Positions 41,728 through 50,632 of a DNA stretch of 64,000 nucleotides are shown one piece after another (position 1 is the first letter of the stretch; each line of letters opens with the position of its first letter). The notes below the pieces were generated by a model. The model was given only the letters and a program-made list of their open reading frames with translations. It ran no database searches and had not been told where the DNA came from. The translations under genes were made by a program, and so were the position numbers. The DNA is from Burkholderia sp. (lineage in GTDB: Bacteria > Pseudomonadota > Gammaproteobacteria > Burkholderiales > Burkholderiaceae), in contig JAIRVP010000069.1 of assembly GCA_031253835.1 (NCBI GenBank), forward strand, positions 1-64,000, in the 5' to 3' direction.

Positions 41728-41995
41728 TACATGCCCCTCTGTCCTCGATACCTGAGAGATTGCGCGGCGGGCAAAGCCCGGCCGGCGCGCGCCCCTTCGG
41801 TGGGCAGCCTGCCCGCGCAACCAGTGCGCTGCGGGCTACTGCCGCTCTCCAGAGTGCGGGGAGAGTGCGGCCCGCGCAGTGCGCGGACGCGATTCCCCGA
41901 CGCGGTCGGTCCTTTTGCCTGAGAGTTTGCGGGTGTGCCCCTTCGGCGGCGCAACCGGTGTCGAAACCACCCGGTTACACGCTCTCCCGACGCGT
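41728..41995 (-). ncRNA. Tandem glycine riboswitch upstream of gcvTHP
   Basis: Two glycine aptamers lie in series on the minus strand. Each has the conserved elements: a GGAGAG-type P1/P3a segment (complement CTCTCC near 41982-41988 and near 41850), a CGAAGGGG hairpin tip (near 41938-41945 and 41794-41800) and a CTCTCAGG-containing end (complement CCTGAGAG at 41916-41923 and 41751-41758). The second aptamer ends in GGACAGAG (complement at 41737-41744). This architecture in front of gcvT is the classic cooperative glycine-ON switch. Confidence 0.93.
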
Positions 41996-42002
41996 GCGGG
42001 CG

Positions 42003-42031
42003 ACTGTACGCGAGCAGGTGGGCATTGTCAA
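42003..42031 (-). promoter_or_regulatory. Sigma-70 promoter of the gcvTHP operon
   Basis: On the minus strand a perfect TTGACA (42031-42026), 17-bp spacer and TACAGT (42008-42003). Transcription would start a few bases before the first aptamer of the riboswitch. Confidence 0.85.
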
Positions 42032-42120
42032 TTTGAGCAAAAGAATGTCGCTTCGCGACAAGCGGCGGCGTGGGGCGCCGCCGCTTTTGCCGGCACCGGC
42101 AGGTGCCGGCGTGGCCGGTA

Positions 42121-42489
42121 TTACTCGCCGATCGCGCGCGCGGCCGTGTCGAGCTCCTGGTTCAGCACGCGCTGCTCGTCGCCGGACAGGCCGCCGTTGT
42201 GCTGGGCCGACATGTCGTTCGATTCCTGGCGGATCACGTCGAGGCGGTGGTGCAGCTGCGCACCGTACGGCGGCGGGTAGTAGCCGCCGTTCACGCGCGC
42301 ATCGATGCGGCGGTGCAGGTTGTCGATCCGGCCCTGGACCTCCTGCATGCGGTCGTTCGCGACGACCTGCGGATTCGGTCGCGGCGGGGGCGGAGGTGCC
42401 TGTCGGACCGGCCGCTGCGGCTGCACGATACAGGCCGCGAGCGAGGAAACCAGGACGCAGCATGCCGCTGCGCGAATCAACCGTTGCAT
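42121..42489 (-). CDS. Small predicted lipoprotein
   Basis: A 122-residue protein of unknown function. The N-terminus MQRLIRAAACCVLVSSLAAC is a lipoprotein signal with lipobox LAAC, predicting lipidation at Cys20. A proline-rich linker (APPPPPRPNP) follows, then a helical, charged region with QGRIDNLHRRIDARVNGGYYPPPYG. The start at 42489 has GGAG seven bases upstream; an ATG at 42495 is too close to it. It sits between the gcv promoter and the oxidoreductase gene with its own reading direction and is probably monocistronic. Similar short lipoproteins are common in Burkholderia; the role is unknown. Confidence 0.75.
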   Translation of the reverse strand: MQRLIRAAACCVLVSSLAACIVQPQRPVRQAPPPPPRPNPQVVANDRMQEVQGRIDNLHRRIDARVNGGYYPPPYGAQLHHRLDVIRQESNDMSAQHNGGLSGDEQRVLNQELDTAARAIGE

Positions 42490-42644
42490 CAACATTCTCC
42501 TGACGGATTGGTGTCGGATCGACTTTTTTGAGAAACGCATCAGACCGGTCGGACGCTGACTTTCGTTCCCCCGGCATTTGTAACCGAATGTTCCGGCATG
42601 AGCCACTCGCACGTGCGCCGGCCGCGACCGGCCGGCGCGCGGCG

Positions 42645-43697
42645 TCAGACCGTGCGGCGCACGAACGGCAGGCGACGGCCGTCGTGCTCGCTCTGCGCGG
42701 CGAGCTCGATGAGGGTCATCACGTCGACGGCGTCCTGCGCGGTGACGGGGAACGGCGCGCCGTCGCGGATCGACGCGGCGAGCGCGCGGTAGAACTCCGC
42801 GTACTGGCCGTCGAGCGTCGGTACCGGGCGCTCGACCTCGACGTCGCCGTCGAGCACGCGCAGCAGGCCGGGCGGGTTGCCGCCGCCGAACTCGACGTCG
42901 TCCGCGGTGAGGCCGGCCTTGAGCTGGTCTTCCTGCGTGTCGAGCCCGAACTTCTGGTAGCTGCCGTGCGTGCCGTGCAGCGTGAAGCGGGCCGGTTCGA
43001 TCGCCACCAGCGCGCTCGCATGCAGCGCGACGTCCTTGTCCGGATAGCCGAGCAGCAGGTGCACGAAATCGGGCGCCGTGCCGTTGTCGCGGCGCGTCTT
43101 GACGGTCGCGCTCACCGTTTCCGGCAGGCCGAACAGCGCGAGCGCCTGGTCGATCAGGTGCGGGCCGAGGTCGAGCAGCAGGCCGCCGCCGCGGGCCGGC
43201 TCCTCGCGCCAGCGCGTGCGCGGCGTCGGGCGGAAGCGGTCGAAGTGCGACGCGAAATAGGTGAGGCGGCCGAGTTCGCCGGATTTGACGATGTCGCGCA
43301 CGGTGAGGAAATCGCCGTCCCAGCGGCGGTTGTGGAACGGCGCGAACAGCCGGCTGCGCGCGTTCGCGAGCCGTGCGAGCGCGAGCGCCTCGTCGGCGGT
43401 GAGCGTGACGGGCTTGTCGACGACCACGTGGCGGCCGGCTTCGAGCACCTGGCGCGCGAGCGTGAAGTGCGTGTCGTTCGGCGTGGCGATCACCACGCAC
43501 TCGATGTCGTCGAGGCCGAGCAGCGTGTCGAGGTCGGGGACGACGCGCGCGCCCGGATATGCGGCCTGCGCGCGATCGGGCTGACCCGTCGCGATCGCGG
43601 CGACTTCAGTGCGGCCGCTCGTGGCGATCACGGGCGCGTGGAACGTCGCGCCGGCGAAACCGAAACCCATCAAACCAATCCTGAGCAATGACGACAT
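42645..43697 (-). CDS. Gfo/Idh/MocA family NAD(P)-dependent oxidoreductase
   Basis: A 350-residue oxidoreductase. The Rossmann domain opens with RIGLMGFGFAGATFHAPVI (an atypical G-x-G-x-x-G) and carries CVVIATPNDTHFTLARQVLEAGRHVVVDKPVTLTADEA, where EKP is DKP and the Lys is the usual catalytic residue. The C-terminal domain has RWREEPARGGGLLLDLGPHLIDQAL, with the conserved Asp and His. The subgroup resembles E. coli YdgJ and scyllo-inositol dehydrogenase-like enzymes. The substrate is likely a sugar or inositol. No sugar genes are adjacent, so the pathway is unknown. Confidence 0.9.
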   Translation of the reverse strand: MSSLLRIGLMGFGFAGATFHAPVIATSGRTEVAAIATGQPDRAQAAYPGARVVPDLDTLLGLDDIECVVIATPNDTHFTLARQVLEAGRHVVVDKPVTLTADEALALARLANARSRLFAPFHNRRWDGDFLTVRDIVKSGELGRLTYFASHFDRFRPTPRTRWREEPARGGGLLLDLGPHLIDQALALFGLPETVSATVKTRRDNGTAPDFVHLLLGYPDKDVALHASALVAIEPARFTLHGTHGSYQKFGLDTQEDQLKAGLTADDVEFGGGNPPGLLRVLDGDVEVERPVPTLDGQYAEFYRALAASIRDGAPFPVTAQDAVDVMTLIELAAQSEHDGRRLPFVRRTV

Positions 43698-43935
43698 GGC
43701 AATCCCTGGCTGCGAAGGAAACTAAAGGATGGTGCGCCGAAACGGCGCGAAGACGACCGGCTATTTTGGCATGGCGCCGCCGGTTGCACAGGCACGTCGG
43801 GCGAAACGCGCGATGCGGAACGGCGCTTGCGCAAGGAAGGCCGGCATTTTGCGCGGGCTCGCGCTCCGCGCTCGGTAGCGCCAGCCGGCCCCGGGACGCG
43901 GCGAGCAACGACCGGCGCGTAGCGCTCGCGCTGCG

Positions 43936-44643
43936 TCATCCGGCTGCCCGCTGCCGCACGGCCGCCGCGACCTGCGCGGCCCACGCCGCGCACGCGGATT
44001 CGCCGGGATGAAAGCCGTCGGCGGCCATCAGGTGGCGCTCGAGCGGCAGGTCGACCCGCAGGAACGTGCAGTGCGGCTGCGCGCCGGCCCAGCCGGCGAG
44101 CGCCGCGTTGAGCCGCTTCGCGCGCAGCCCGAGATACCACGCGAGCGGCTGCGGCAGCGCCGGAAAGCGCTCCATCGGCGGCACCGCCGACAGGATCGCG
44201 TGCCCGACCCGGAAGCGTGCGGCGAGCAGCCGGACCAGCTCGGCCTGCTGCGCCAGCCAGCGCGCGGGCGCCACGCCGCCCGTCACGTCGTTGACGCCGA
44301 GCGACGTGACGGCCACGTCGAACGGCTCCGCCGGTTCGGCCGCGAGCCAGTCGACGAGCTCCCGGGTGGTGAGGCCCGTGCGCGCGAGCAGCTTCCAGCT
44401 CACGCGGTGGGTGGCCGCCAGCGCGTGCGCCAGCTGCCCGGACAGCGCGTCGCGCTGCGTCGCGACGCCGACGCCCGCGGCGGCCGAATCGCCGACCACC
44501 AGCACGCGCAGCGGCAGGCCTTCGCCGGCCACGCCGTCGCGCGGGCCGGCCGCCTCGGGCAGCCGCGGCGTGACGCGGCGCACGTAGCGCCCCTGCGCGA
44601 ACAGCAGCGGGCCGAGGGCGGCGGTGGCGAACGGGTATCCCAT
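43936..44643 (-). CDS. SGNH/GDSL-type hydrolase
   Basis: A 235-residue esterase-like protein. Block I contains the nucleophile Ser53 in VVGDSAAAGVGVA; block III has SLGVNDVTGG with the oxyanion Asn; block V has DGFHPGE with the catalytic Asp/His pair. The N-terminus carries a short hydrophobic stretch and may be a membrane anchor rather than a cleaved signal. SGNH enzymes of this type act as lipases, esterases or carbohydrate deacetylases. It is divergent from rep and separated from the oxidoreductase gene by about 240 bp with no recognised element. Confidence 0.85.
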   Translation of the reverse strand: MGYPFATAALGPLLFAQGRYVRRVTPRLPEAAGPRDGVAGEGLPLRVLVVGDSAAAGVGVATQRDALSGQLAHALAATHRVSWKLLARTGLTTRELVDWLAAEPAEPFDVAVTSLGVNDVTGGVAPARWLAQQAELVRLLAARFRVGHAILSAVPPMERFPALPQPLAWYLGLRAKRLNAALAGWAGAQPHCTFLRVDLPLERHLMAADGFHPGESACAAWAAQVAAAVRQRAAG

Positions 44644-44930
44644 GAGGTCGATCCGGTGGGGGTTCAGACGAATGAAAGCGGGCCGGCGCGGGCGGCGCCG
44701 GGAGATACATGATTGTGGCCGATCGGTGCGCGAACGGGGCCGGATTGGCCGAACGGACAGGGCGCGACCGGCCGATCGGCCTGCGCGGGCCCGTCCGGCG
44801 GCGCTCCCGAAATGCGCGCCGCCGACGTGTTAACATGCGCGTCCTGCCCGCGTGTCCGCCTGCTTCGCCAGCCTGCCGCGCACGGCATCCTCCCGGCGCT
44901 CCGCCGTCAACCGCAACACCATCCGCCATC

Positions 44931-47018
44931 ATGTCAGCAGGCCTCAATCCCGCTCAGAACGAAGCGGTGCGCTACCTCGACGGTCCCTGTCTCGTGCTCG
45001 CCGGCGCGGGCAGCGGCAAGACCCGCGTGATCACGCAGAAGATCGCGCACCTGATCGAAGCGAAAGGCTTCGAGCCGCGCCACATCGCGGCCGTCACGTT
45101 CACGAACAAGGCGGCCGCCGAAATGCGCGAGCGCGTGTCGAAGCTGCTCGAGGGCAAGACGCTCACCACGCCCGGCAAGGAAGGCCGCAAGGTGCCCGTC
45201 AACCAGCTCACCGTCTGCACGTTCCATTCGCTCGGCGTGCAGATCCTGCGGCAGGAGGCCGAGCACGTCGGGCTGAAGCCGCAGTTTTCGATCATGGATT
45301 CGGACGACTGCTTCGGGATGATCCAGGAGCAGCTCGGCACGACCGACAAGGGGCTGATCCGCAAGATCCAGAGCATCATCTCGCTGTGGAAGAACGGCCT
45401 GATCATGCCTGACGAGGCGATGGCGATCGCGGCGAACGAGGACGAGCACCAGGCCGCGATCGTCTACCGCAACTACGTCGCGACGCTGCATGCGTACCAG
45501 GCGGTCGACTTCGACGACCTGATCCGCCTGCCGGCCGAGCTGTTCGCGAAGAACGAGCAGGTGCGCGACCGCTGGCAGAACAAGCTGCGCTACCTGCTGA
45601 TCGACGAGTACCAGGACACCAACGCGTGCCAGTACGAGCTGGTGAAGCTGCTCGCAGGCCAGCGCGCCGCGTTCACGGCGGTCGGCGACGACGACCAGGC
45701 GATCTACGGCTGGCGCGGCGCGACGCTCGAGAATCTCGCGCAGCTCGGCAAGGATTTCCCGAAGCTGCACCTGATCAAGCTCGAGCAGAACTACCGGTCG
45801 ACGGTGCGGATCCTGACGGCCGCGAACAACGTGATCGCGAACAACCCGAAGCTGTTCGAGAAGAAGCTGTGGTCCGAGCACGGGATGGGCGACTCGATCA
45901 CCGTCACGCCGTGCAACGACGAGGAGCACGAGGCCGAATCGGTCGTGTTCCGGCTGTCCGCGCACAAGTTCGAGCGGCGCGCGCAGTTCCGCGACTACGC
46001 GATCCTGTACCGCGGCAACTTCCAGGCGCGGATCTTCGAGCAGGTGCTGCGGCGCGAGCGGATTCCGTACGTGCTGTCGGGCGGCCAGTCGTTCTTCGAC
46101 AAGGCCGAGATCAAGGATCTGTGCGCGTACCTGCGGCTGATCGCGAACGCCGACGACGATCCCGCGTTCATCCGCGCGATCACGACGCCGCGCCGCGGCA
46201 TCGGCAACACGACGCTCGAAGCGCTCGGCTCGTTCGCGGGGCAGGCGAAGGTGTCGCTGTTCGAAGCCGTGTACATGGGCGGGATCGAGGCGCGGCTGTC
46301 GGCGCGCCAGGTCGAGCCGCTGCGGATGTTCTGCGACTTCATCCAGCGCCTGACCGAGCGCGCGGACAAGGAGCCCGCGACCGTCGTGCTCGACGACATG
46401 ATGGAGGCGATCCACTACGAGGCGTACCTGTACGACGCGTTCGACGAGCGGCAGGCGCAGTCGAAGTGGCAGAACGTGCTCGAATTCCTCGAATGGCTGA
46501 AGCGCAAGGGCACCAAGCCCGAGACGGCGGCCGTCGACGGCGAGGCCGAAGGCTTTCACAACGCGGACGGGCTCGCCGATACGGGCAAGAACCTGCTCGG
46601 CCTGATCCAGACCGTCGCGCTGATGTCGATGCTCGAAGGCAAGGAAGAGGATCCGGACGCCGTGCGGCTGTCGACCGTCCATGCGTCGAAGGGGCTCGAG
46701 TATCCGCACGTGTTCCTGGTCGGCGTCGAGGAGGGCATCATGCCGCACCGCGGCGGCAGCGAGGACGACGGCCCGATCGACAGCGAGCGGATCGAGGAGG
46801 AGCGCCGGCTGATGTACGTCGCGATCACGCGCGCGCAGCGCAGCCTGCACCTGAACTGGTGCAAGAAGCGCAAGCGGGCGCGCGAGACGGTCGTGTGCGA
46901 ACCGTCGCGTTTCATCCCGGAGATGGGGCTCGACGAAGCGCCGCCGCCGACACCGGAAGAAGCGCCGATGTCGCCGAAGGACCGGCTCGCGAGCCTGAAG
47001 GCGCTGCTGCAGAAGTGA
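44931..47018 (+). CDS. rep: ATP-dependent DNA helicase Rep (UvrD/PcrA superfamily)
   Basis: A superfamily 1A 3'-5' helicase of 695 residues. Walker A GAGSGKT at 25-31; TFTNKAAAEM (Ia); TFHSLG; DEYQDTN (II); VGDDDQAIYGWRGA (III); QNYRST (IV); TVHASKGLEYPHVFLVG (V); EERRLMYVAITRAQ (VI). The block ISLWKNGLIMPDEA and the overall size fit Rep more than UvrD. Rep removes proteins ahead of the replisome and helps fork restart with PriA. The ATG at 44931 was chosen because the motif order begins directly after it. A strong terminator follows. Confidence 0.93.
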   Translation: MSAGLNPAQNEAVRYLDGPCLVLAGAGSGKTRVITQKIAHLIEAKGFEPRHIAAVTFTNKAAAEMRERVSKLLEGKTLTTPGKEGRKVPVNQLTVCTFHSLGVQILRQEAEHVGLKPQFSIMDSDDCFGMIQEQLGTTDKGLIRKIQSIISLWKNGLIMPDEAMAIAANEDEHQAAIVYRNYVATLHAYQAVDFDDLIRLPAELFAKNEQVRDRWQNKLRYLLIDEYQDTNACQYELVKLLAGQRAAFTAVGDDDQAIYGWRGATLENLAQLGKDFPKLHLIKLEQNYRSTVRILTAANNVIANNPKLFEKKLWSEHGMGDSITVTPCNDEEHEAESVVFRLSAHKFERRAQFRDYAILYRGNFQARIFEQVLRRERIPYVLSGGQSFFDKAEIKDLCAYLRLIANADDDPAFIRAITTPRRGIGNTTLEALGSFAGQAKVSLFEAVYMGGIEARLSARQVEPLRMFCDFIQRLTERADKEPATVVLDDMMEAIHYEAYLYDAFDERQAQSKWQNVLEFLEWLKRKGTKPETAAVDGEAEGFHNADGLADTGKNLLGLIQTVALMSMLEGKEEDPDAVRLSTVHASKGLEYPHVFLVGVEEGIMPHRGGSEDDGPIDSERIEEERRLMYVAITRAQRSLHLNWCKKRKRARETVVCEPSRFIPEMGLDEAPPPTPEEAPMSPKDRLASLKALLQK

Positions 47019-47057
47019 GGCGGCGGTCCGGCGGACCGACGGACCGGAAAGACAAAA

Positions 47058-47091
47058 CCCCCGCGATGCGCGTGCGTCGCGGGGGTTTTTT
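47058..47091. terminator. Terminator between rep and the cytochrome c gene
   Basis: A perfect 9-bp stem CCCCCGCGA/TCGCGGGGG (47058-47066 with 47077-47085) followed by six T; AAAA in front makes it usable from the other side too. Confidence 0.9.
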
Positions 47092-47115
47092 ACGGATGGT
47101 GCGGGCGAGGCGTGG

Positions 47116-48009
47116 TTACTTCGACGCGTTGACCATGTAGTCGACGGCCGCCTTCACGTCGGCGTCGGACGCGGTCGACCCGCCCTTCGGCGGCATCGCG
47201 CCCTTGCCGTGCAGCGCGTAGTTGTAGACCGTATCCATCGAGTCCTTCAGGCGCGGCGCCCAGTCCTCCTTGCTGCCGAACTTCGGTGCGCCGAGCACGC
47301 CGGCCCCGTGGCAGGCCACGCAGGTCGACGAGTACAGCGCCTTGCCGGCCGTGGCCGCATCGGCGCCGGCCGGCGCGGCAGCCGGCGCTTCGCCGGCCTT
47401 CGGGATCGCGGCGATCGCAGCCTGCGCGGCGGCGATCTGCGCGCTCGCGGCGTCGGCCGCGCCTGACGCACCTGCCGCGCCGCTGGCGGGCTGCGCCGCA
47501 TTGGCGGCCGGTGCGGCCGGTTCGGGGAAGTTCGCGCCGTCGTTGTTCGCCATGTAGACGATCGCGCGGGCGATTTCATAGTCGCTGACGTCGTCGGGGC
47601 TCGTGCCGCCGCGCGGCGGCATCGCGCCCTTGCCGGCGAGGGCCGTCTTCAGCAGCGTGTCGAAGCCTTGCGAGATGCGCGGCGCCCAGTCGTCCTTGTT
47701 GCCGAACTTCGGTGCGCCGGCGGCGCCCGTGCCGTGACAGGTCACGCAGACGGCCTTGTAGACCGCCTCGCCGGTCTTGTACGTGCGGGGCGCGTTGGCG
47801 TCCTTCACGTCGACCTTCGCGAGTGGCGCGATCCGCGCGGCGACCTGCTCGTCGGAGAGCGCATCCGTGCCGGCGCCGGAACGGAACGCATGGTTTGCAT
47901 AGTTGGCGAACAGGACGATCAGGATGATCGGAATCGCGAACGACGCGACGATGACGGCAATCAGCTGCCCGGGGGTTTTGACGGGAGATTCGTGGGGTGC
48001 TTCGCTCAT
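47116..48009 (-). CDS. Membrane-anchored diheme cytochrome c (c5 type)
   Basis: A 297-residue protein with one N-terminal membrane helix (about 14-36) and two periplasmic c-type haem domains, haem sites CVTCH (88-92) and CVACH (230-234). The domains are clearly duplicated: each has GAPKFGxKxDWAPRxxxxxDT and GAMPPxGG, the Met being the probable sixth ligand. An Ala/Pro-rich linker of about 60 residues joins them. This is the cytochrome c5 layout common in beta-proteobacteria, probably passing electrons to a terminal oxidase. Convergent with rep. Confidence 0.92.
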   Translation of the reverse strand: MSEAPHESPVKTPGQLIAVIVASFAIPIILIVLFANYANHAFRSGAGTDALSDEQVAARIAPLAKVDVKDANAPRTYKTGEAVYKAVCVTCHGTGAAGAPKFGNKDDWAPRISQGFDTLLKTALAGKGAMPPRGGTSPDDVSDYEIARAIVYMANNDGANFPEPAAPAANAAQPASGAAGASGAADAASAQIAAAQAAIAAIPKAGEAPAAAPAGADAATAGKALYSSTCVACHGAGVLGAPKFGSKEDWAPRLKDSMDTVYNYALHGKGAMPPKGGSTASDADVKAAVDYMVNASK

Positions 48010-48213
48010 GCTTGCCTCGTCTCCATGAATAGGAATTGTGAGCGCGGTGCAACGGCAAAATGGCAGTCCAATGAAGCACGGACGATTATAGACGGAACGT
48101 TTACATCACGGCGAGCGGTGCGATGGCGCGTGTTTACCCGCACGCAGCACGGCTCGGCGGCGATTCGGCGGGCAAGGTGGACGCGTCATGGGAAACCGGG
48201 TATCCTTGCCGTC

Positions 48214-48240
48214 TTGCCAATTGTGGGCGGCCTGTATATT
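48214..48240 (+). promoter_or_regulatory. Candidate tRNA-Arg promoter
   Basis: TATATT at 48235-48240, 21 bp before the mature tRNA end, with TTGCCA at 48214-48219 (15-bp spacing, slightly short) or the adjacent TCTTGC with 17 bp. Confidence 0.45.
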
Positions 48241-48261
48241 GGGGTCGCTTCACTGTCTCAC

Positions 48262-48337
48262 GCGCCCGTAGCTCAATGGATAGAGTACTGCCCTCCGAAG
48301 GCAGGGGTTGCTGGTTCGATCCCAGCCGGGCGCGCCA
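48262..48337 (+). tRNA. tRNA-Arg (anticodon CCG)
   Basis: Acceptor stem GCGCCCG pairs with CGGGCGC, then discriminator G and an encoded CCA (48335-48337). D arm GCTCAATGGATAGAGT, anticodon stem CTGCC/GGCAG around loop CTCCGAA (anticodon CCG, reading CGG), T arm with GGTTCGATCC. All stems pair. The rest of the 48010-48566 gap holds no supported gene. Confidence 0.97.
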
Positions 48338-48566
48338 AAACATGCCTGTTCAGGCTTTCAGCGGTTTCTCCGCACCGTCGTTTTCCCGTTTGCAGTAACA
48401 TCCCGGCCGATTGGCGTCAGGGCGGTTGTCGATCGCTTGCGCATCCAGCCCGGCGAACCCATTCGCCGATACGTTACGACGTGCACGAACCCGCCTGACG
48501 ACGCTGATAGAACCTATCGACCGAAACCAGGAGTCGCCGCTTCGCATCGCGACCGGCCATCACCGG

Positions 48567-48896
48567 ATGAGCAAATCACTTTTCGTTCAGATCATCAACG
48601 GGCCGGACGGCGCGCCGGCCTTCGTCGTGATTCCGTACGCCGACTATGTCGCGCAACAACGGGCCGCGCGCGACCCGGTTCCGCACGAAGTCGTGACGCG
48701 TGCCGTGTTCGACGGCAGCTCGCCGGCACGCGCGTGGCGCGAGTATCTCGGACTGACGCGGGCCGAGGTCGCGCAGCGGATCGGCATCGGTCGGGCGGAC
48801 TACGCGAAACGGGAAAAGCGCGAGAAGCTGCGCAAGCCGATGCGCAGGAAGATCGCGGCCGCGCTCGGCATCACGCTCGCGCAGCTCGATTTCTGA
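48567..48896 (+). CDS. Small helix-turn-helix protein (antitoxin-like)
   Basis: A 109-residue protein. The N-terminal half (FVQIINGPDGAPAFVVIPYADYVAQQ) resembles the short fold preceding the HTH in Xre-type antitoxins; the C-terminal half is an HTH_3-type domain with LGLTRAEVAQRIGIGRADYAKREK and ends ALGITLAQLDF. The ATG at 48567 is the first start before the fold, though no clear ribosome site is seen. Such proteins usually pair with a RelE/HigB-like toxin, but no toxin-sized ORF with a matching fold is adjacent. It may be an orphan regulator or antitoxin remnant. Confidence 0.7.
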   Translation: MSKSLFVQIINGPDGAPAFVVIPYADYVAQQRAARDPVPHEVVTRAVFDGSSPARAWREYLGLTRAEVAQRIGIGRADYAKREKREKLRKPMRRKIAAALGITLAQLDF

Positions 48897-49035
48897 TCGG
48901 TTGACGCGCGGCTCGGCGAACGCCGAGGCGCACCCACGCATCGGTGCCGTGCTGCCTCGCCGTTGTGCGAGAATCGCCGGCAACGACAACTCAAGCGTCG
49001 ATCGCGGCGGCCGTCCGCGCATCGCGCCGACTCCG

Positions 49036-50562
49036 ATGGCTGCCATCCCGTCCACCTCGACCGCAGTCGATGCCCGCGCGCTGACCGATGCGCAGCAGGC
49101 GCTGCTCGTGCGTCTGAACGCCTATTCCCCCGACGATCCCGACGTGCCGCTGCCATACAGCCGGCGCCTCGCCGAAGCCGAAGGCTGGTCGCATGCCCAT
49201 GCGCTGGCCGTGATCGACGAGTACAAGCGCTTCGCGTTTCTCGCGCAGGCGGCCGGGCACCCGGTCACGCCGTCGGTCGCGGTCGATGCCGCGTGGCATT
49301 TCCACCTGCAGTACACGCTCGAATACTGGGACGTCTTCTGCGCCGGCGTGCTGCGCGCGCGGCTGCATCACATGCCCGGCACGGGCGCGCCGGACGAGGG
49401 CGCCGTGTACGCGCGGCACTATTGCGACACGCTCGACAGCTACCGCCGGCTGTTCGGCTGCGAGCCGCCGGAGTCGATCTGGCCGCGCCCCGTCGACCGG
49501 CCGGCCGAAGCGGCGGCGCCGCAGGCAGGCGAACCGGCCGCCGCGCCAACGCGCCGCACCTGGCGCAGCCGGCTGCCGAAACTTGCGTGGCCGGCGGCTG
49601 CCGCGAGCGTTGCCGCGACCTGCGCATCGGCGCAGGACTTCAACGTGCTGAATTACACGGGGCCGCAGTTTCTCGCGTTCTACATCCCGGCCTGCGTGGC
49701 CGCGCTGCTGCTGATCGGGCTCCTGCAACAGATCGAATACCGGTGCCGGCGCAGGCACGCATTCTCGTCGGACCTGACGGCCGAGCAGGTCGCGTACCTC
49801 GCCGGCGACGAGGCGCGGGTCGTGCAGGTCGCGACGCTGTCGCTCGTTCATGCCGGCGCGATCGAACTGGGGATGGCCGGGCGACTGGGCGGGCGCGTGC
49901 GGCTCATCGATGCGACACGTGCCGGCGAGTACGGGGACGAATGCGAATGGCTGGCCGGGCAGCCGGACGGGGAGGCCAGCTTCGGCGCGTTCCGTCAGCT
50001 GTTGGCGCGTCGCGCGGCCGAGCAGGTGAAATCGCTGCGCGCGCGTGGCTGCTTCTGGGCGCCGGGCGACATGCGCACGGCGCGCATGGCCGCACGCGCG
50101 ATCGCGCTGCTGGTGCTCGGCACGGGTGCAGCGAAACTGGCGGTCGGGCTGAGTCGGGGGCGGCCGGTCCTGTTGCTCGTCATCTGCATGGCGGCATTCG
50201 CCATTGCGTACCGCATCGTCGTGGGGCGGCTGACCGGATTCGGGCGGCCCGGCCTGACGGTGGGCGGGCAGGCGTCGCTCGCCGCCCGGCGGACTGTGCG
50301 CAGCGACGAACCCGACAGGCCGGACGCGTTGCTGTGGACTGCGGCGCTGTTCGGCGCGGGCGCACTGGCCGGCACCGCATGGGCTGCGCATTCGATGGTG
50401 CTGATGGAGCCGCCGCCGTTGGCGCCGGCCGCCGCGCGGGCAGGCGGATCGACCGGTTCCTCCTACAGTTCGAGTGACTCGTCGTCGAGTTGCAGTTCGT
50501 CGAGCTGCAGTTCGTCGAGCTCATGCAGCTCAAGCAGTTGCGGCGGCTGTTCGAGCAACTGA
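49036..50562 (+). CDS. TIGR04222-like membrane protein with Ser/Cys-only C-terminal tail
   Basis: A 508-residue protein of unknown function. Residues about 15-150 resemble the glycine-rich-domain-protein (GRDP/DUF1399) fold, with the signature VDAAWHFHLQY at 83-93. After a Pro/Ala linker come a membrane helix (about 212-232) and a TIGR04222-like domain (LTAEQVAYLAGDEARVVQVATLSLVHAGAIEL), then two or three more helices. The last 36 residues are almost only Ser and Cys, with spaced single Cys and a final CGGCSSN. TIGR04222 proteins typically end in such low-complexity tails. Two 15-bp repeats encode part of the tail. No partner gene is obvious nearby. Confidence 0.75.
   Translation: MAAIPSTSTAVDARALTDAQQALLVRLNAYSPDDPDVPLPYSRRLAEAEGWSHAHALAVIDEYKRFAFLAQAAGHPVTPSVAVDAAWHFHLQYTLEYWDVFCAGVLRARLHHMPGTGAPDEGAVYARHYCDTLDSYRRLFGCEPPESIWPRPVDRPAEAAAPQAGEPAAAPTRRTWRSRLPKLAWPAAAASVAATCASAQDFNVLNYTGPQFLAFYIPACVAALLLIGLLQQIEYRCRRRHAFSSDLTAEQVAYLAGDEARVVQVATLSLVHAGAIELGMAGRLGGRVRLIDATRAGEYGDECEWLAGQPDGEASFGAFRQLLARRAAEQVKSLRARGCFWAPGDMRTARMAARAIALLVLGTGAAKLAVGLSRGRPVLLLVICMAAFAIAYRIVVGRLTGFGRPGLTVGGQASLAARRTVRSDEPDRPDALLWTAALFGAGALAGTAWAAHSMVLMEPPPLAPAAARAGGSTGSSYSSSDSSSSCSSSSCSSSSSCSSSSCGGCSSN
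50484..50513. repeat. 15-bp direct repeats encoding the Ser/Cys tail
   Basis: Two adjacent copies of a 15-bp unit, GTCGAG(T/C)TGCAGTTC, at 50484-50498 and 50499-50513, followed by a degenerate third copy. Each encodes five residues of the Ser/Cys tail. Confidence 0.8.
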
Positions 50563-50568
50563 GCACAG

Positions 50569-50592
50569 GGCGCGCTGCCGGGATAGCGCGCC
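50569..50592. terminator. Hairpin between convergent genes
   Basis: A perfect GGCGCGCT/AGCGCGCC stem with an 8-nt loop just behind the tail-protein stop, between convergent genes. There is no T run, so termination is only plausible. Confidence 0.4.
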
Positions 50593-50632
50593 GGGCCGCC
50601 GGCGTCAGGCAAGCGGCACGGCGCGCGCCGAA

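Noticed and set aside
47668..48498. A frame running through the cytochrome c gene complement and tRNA-Arg
   Set aside because: It reads through a certain tRNA and antisense to a certain gene, with no homology.
48262..50562. A genomic island integrated at tRNA-Arg
   Set aside because: No integrase, no second copy of the tRNA 3' end was noticed, and base composition stays like the surroundings.
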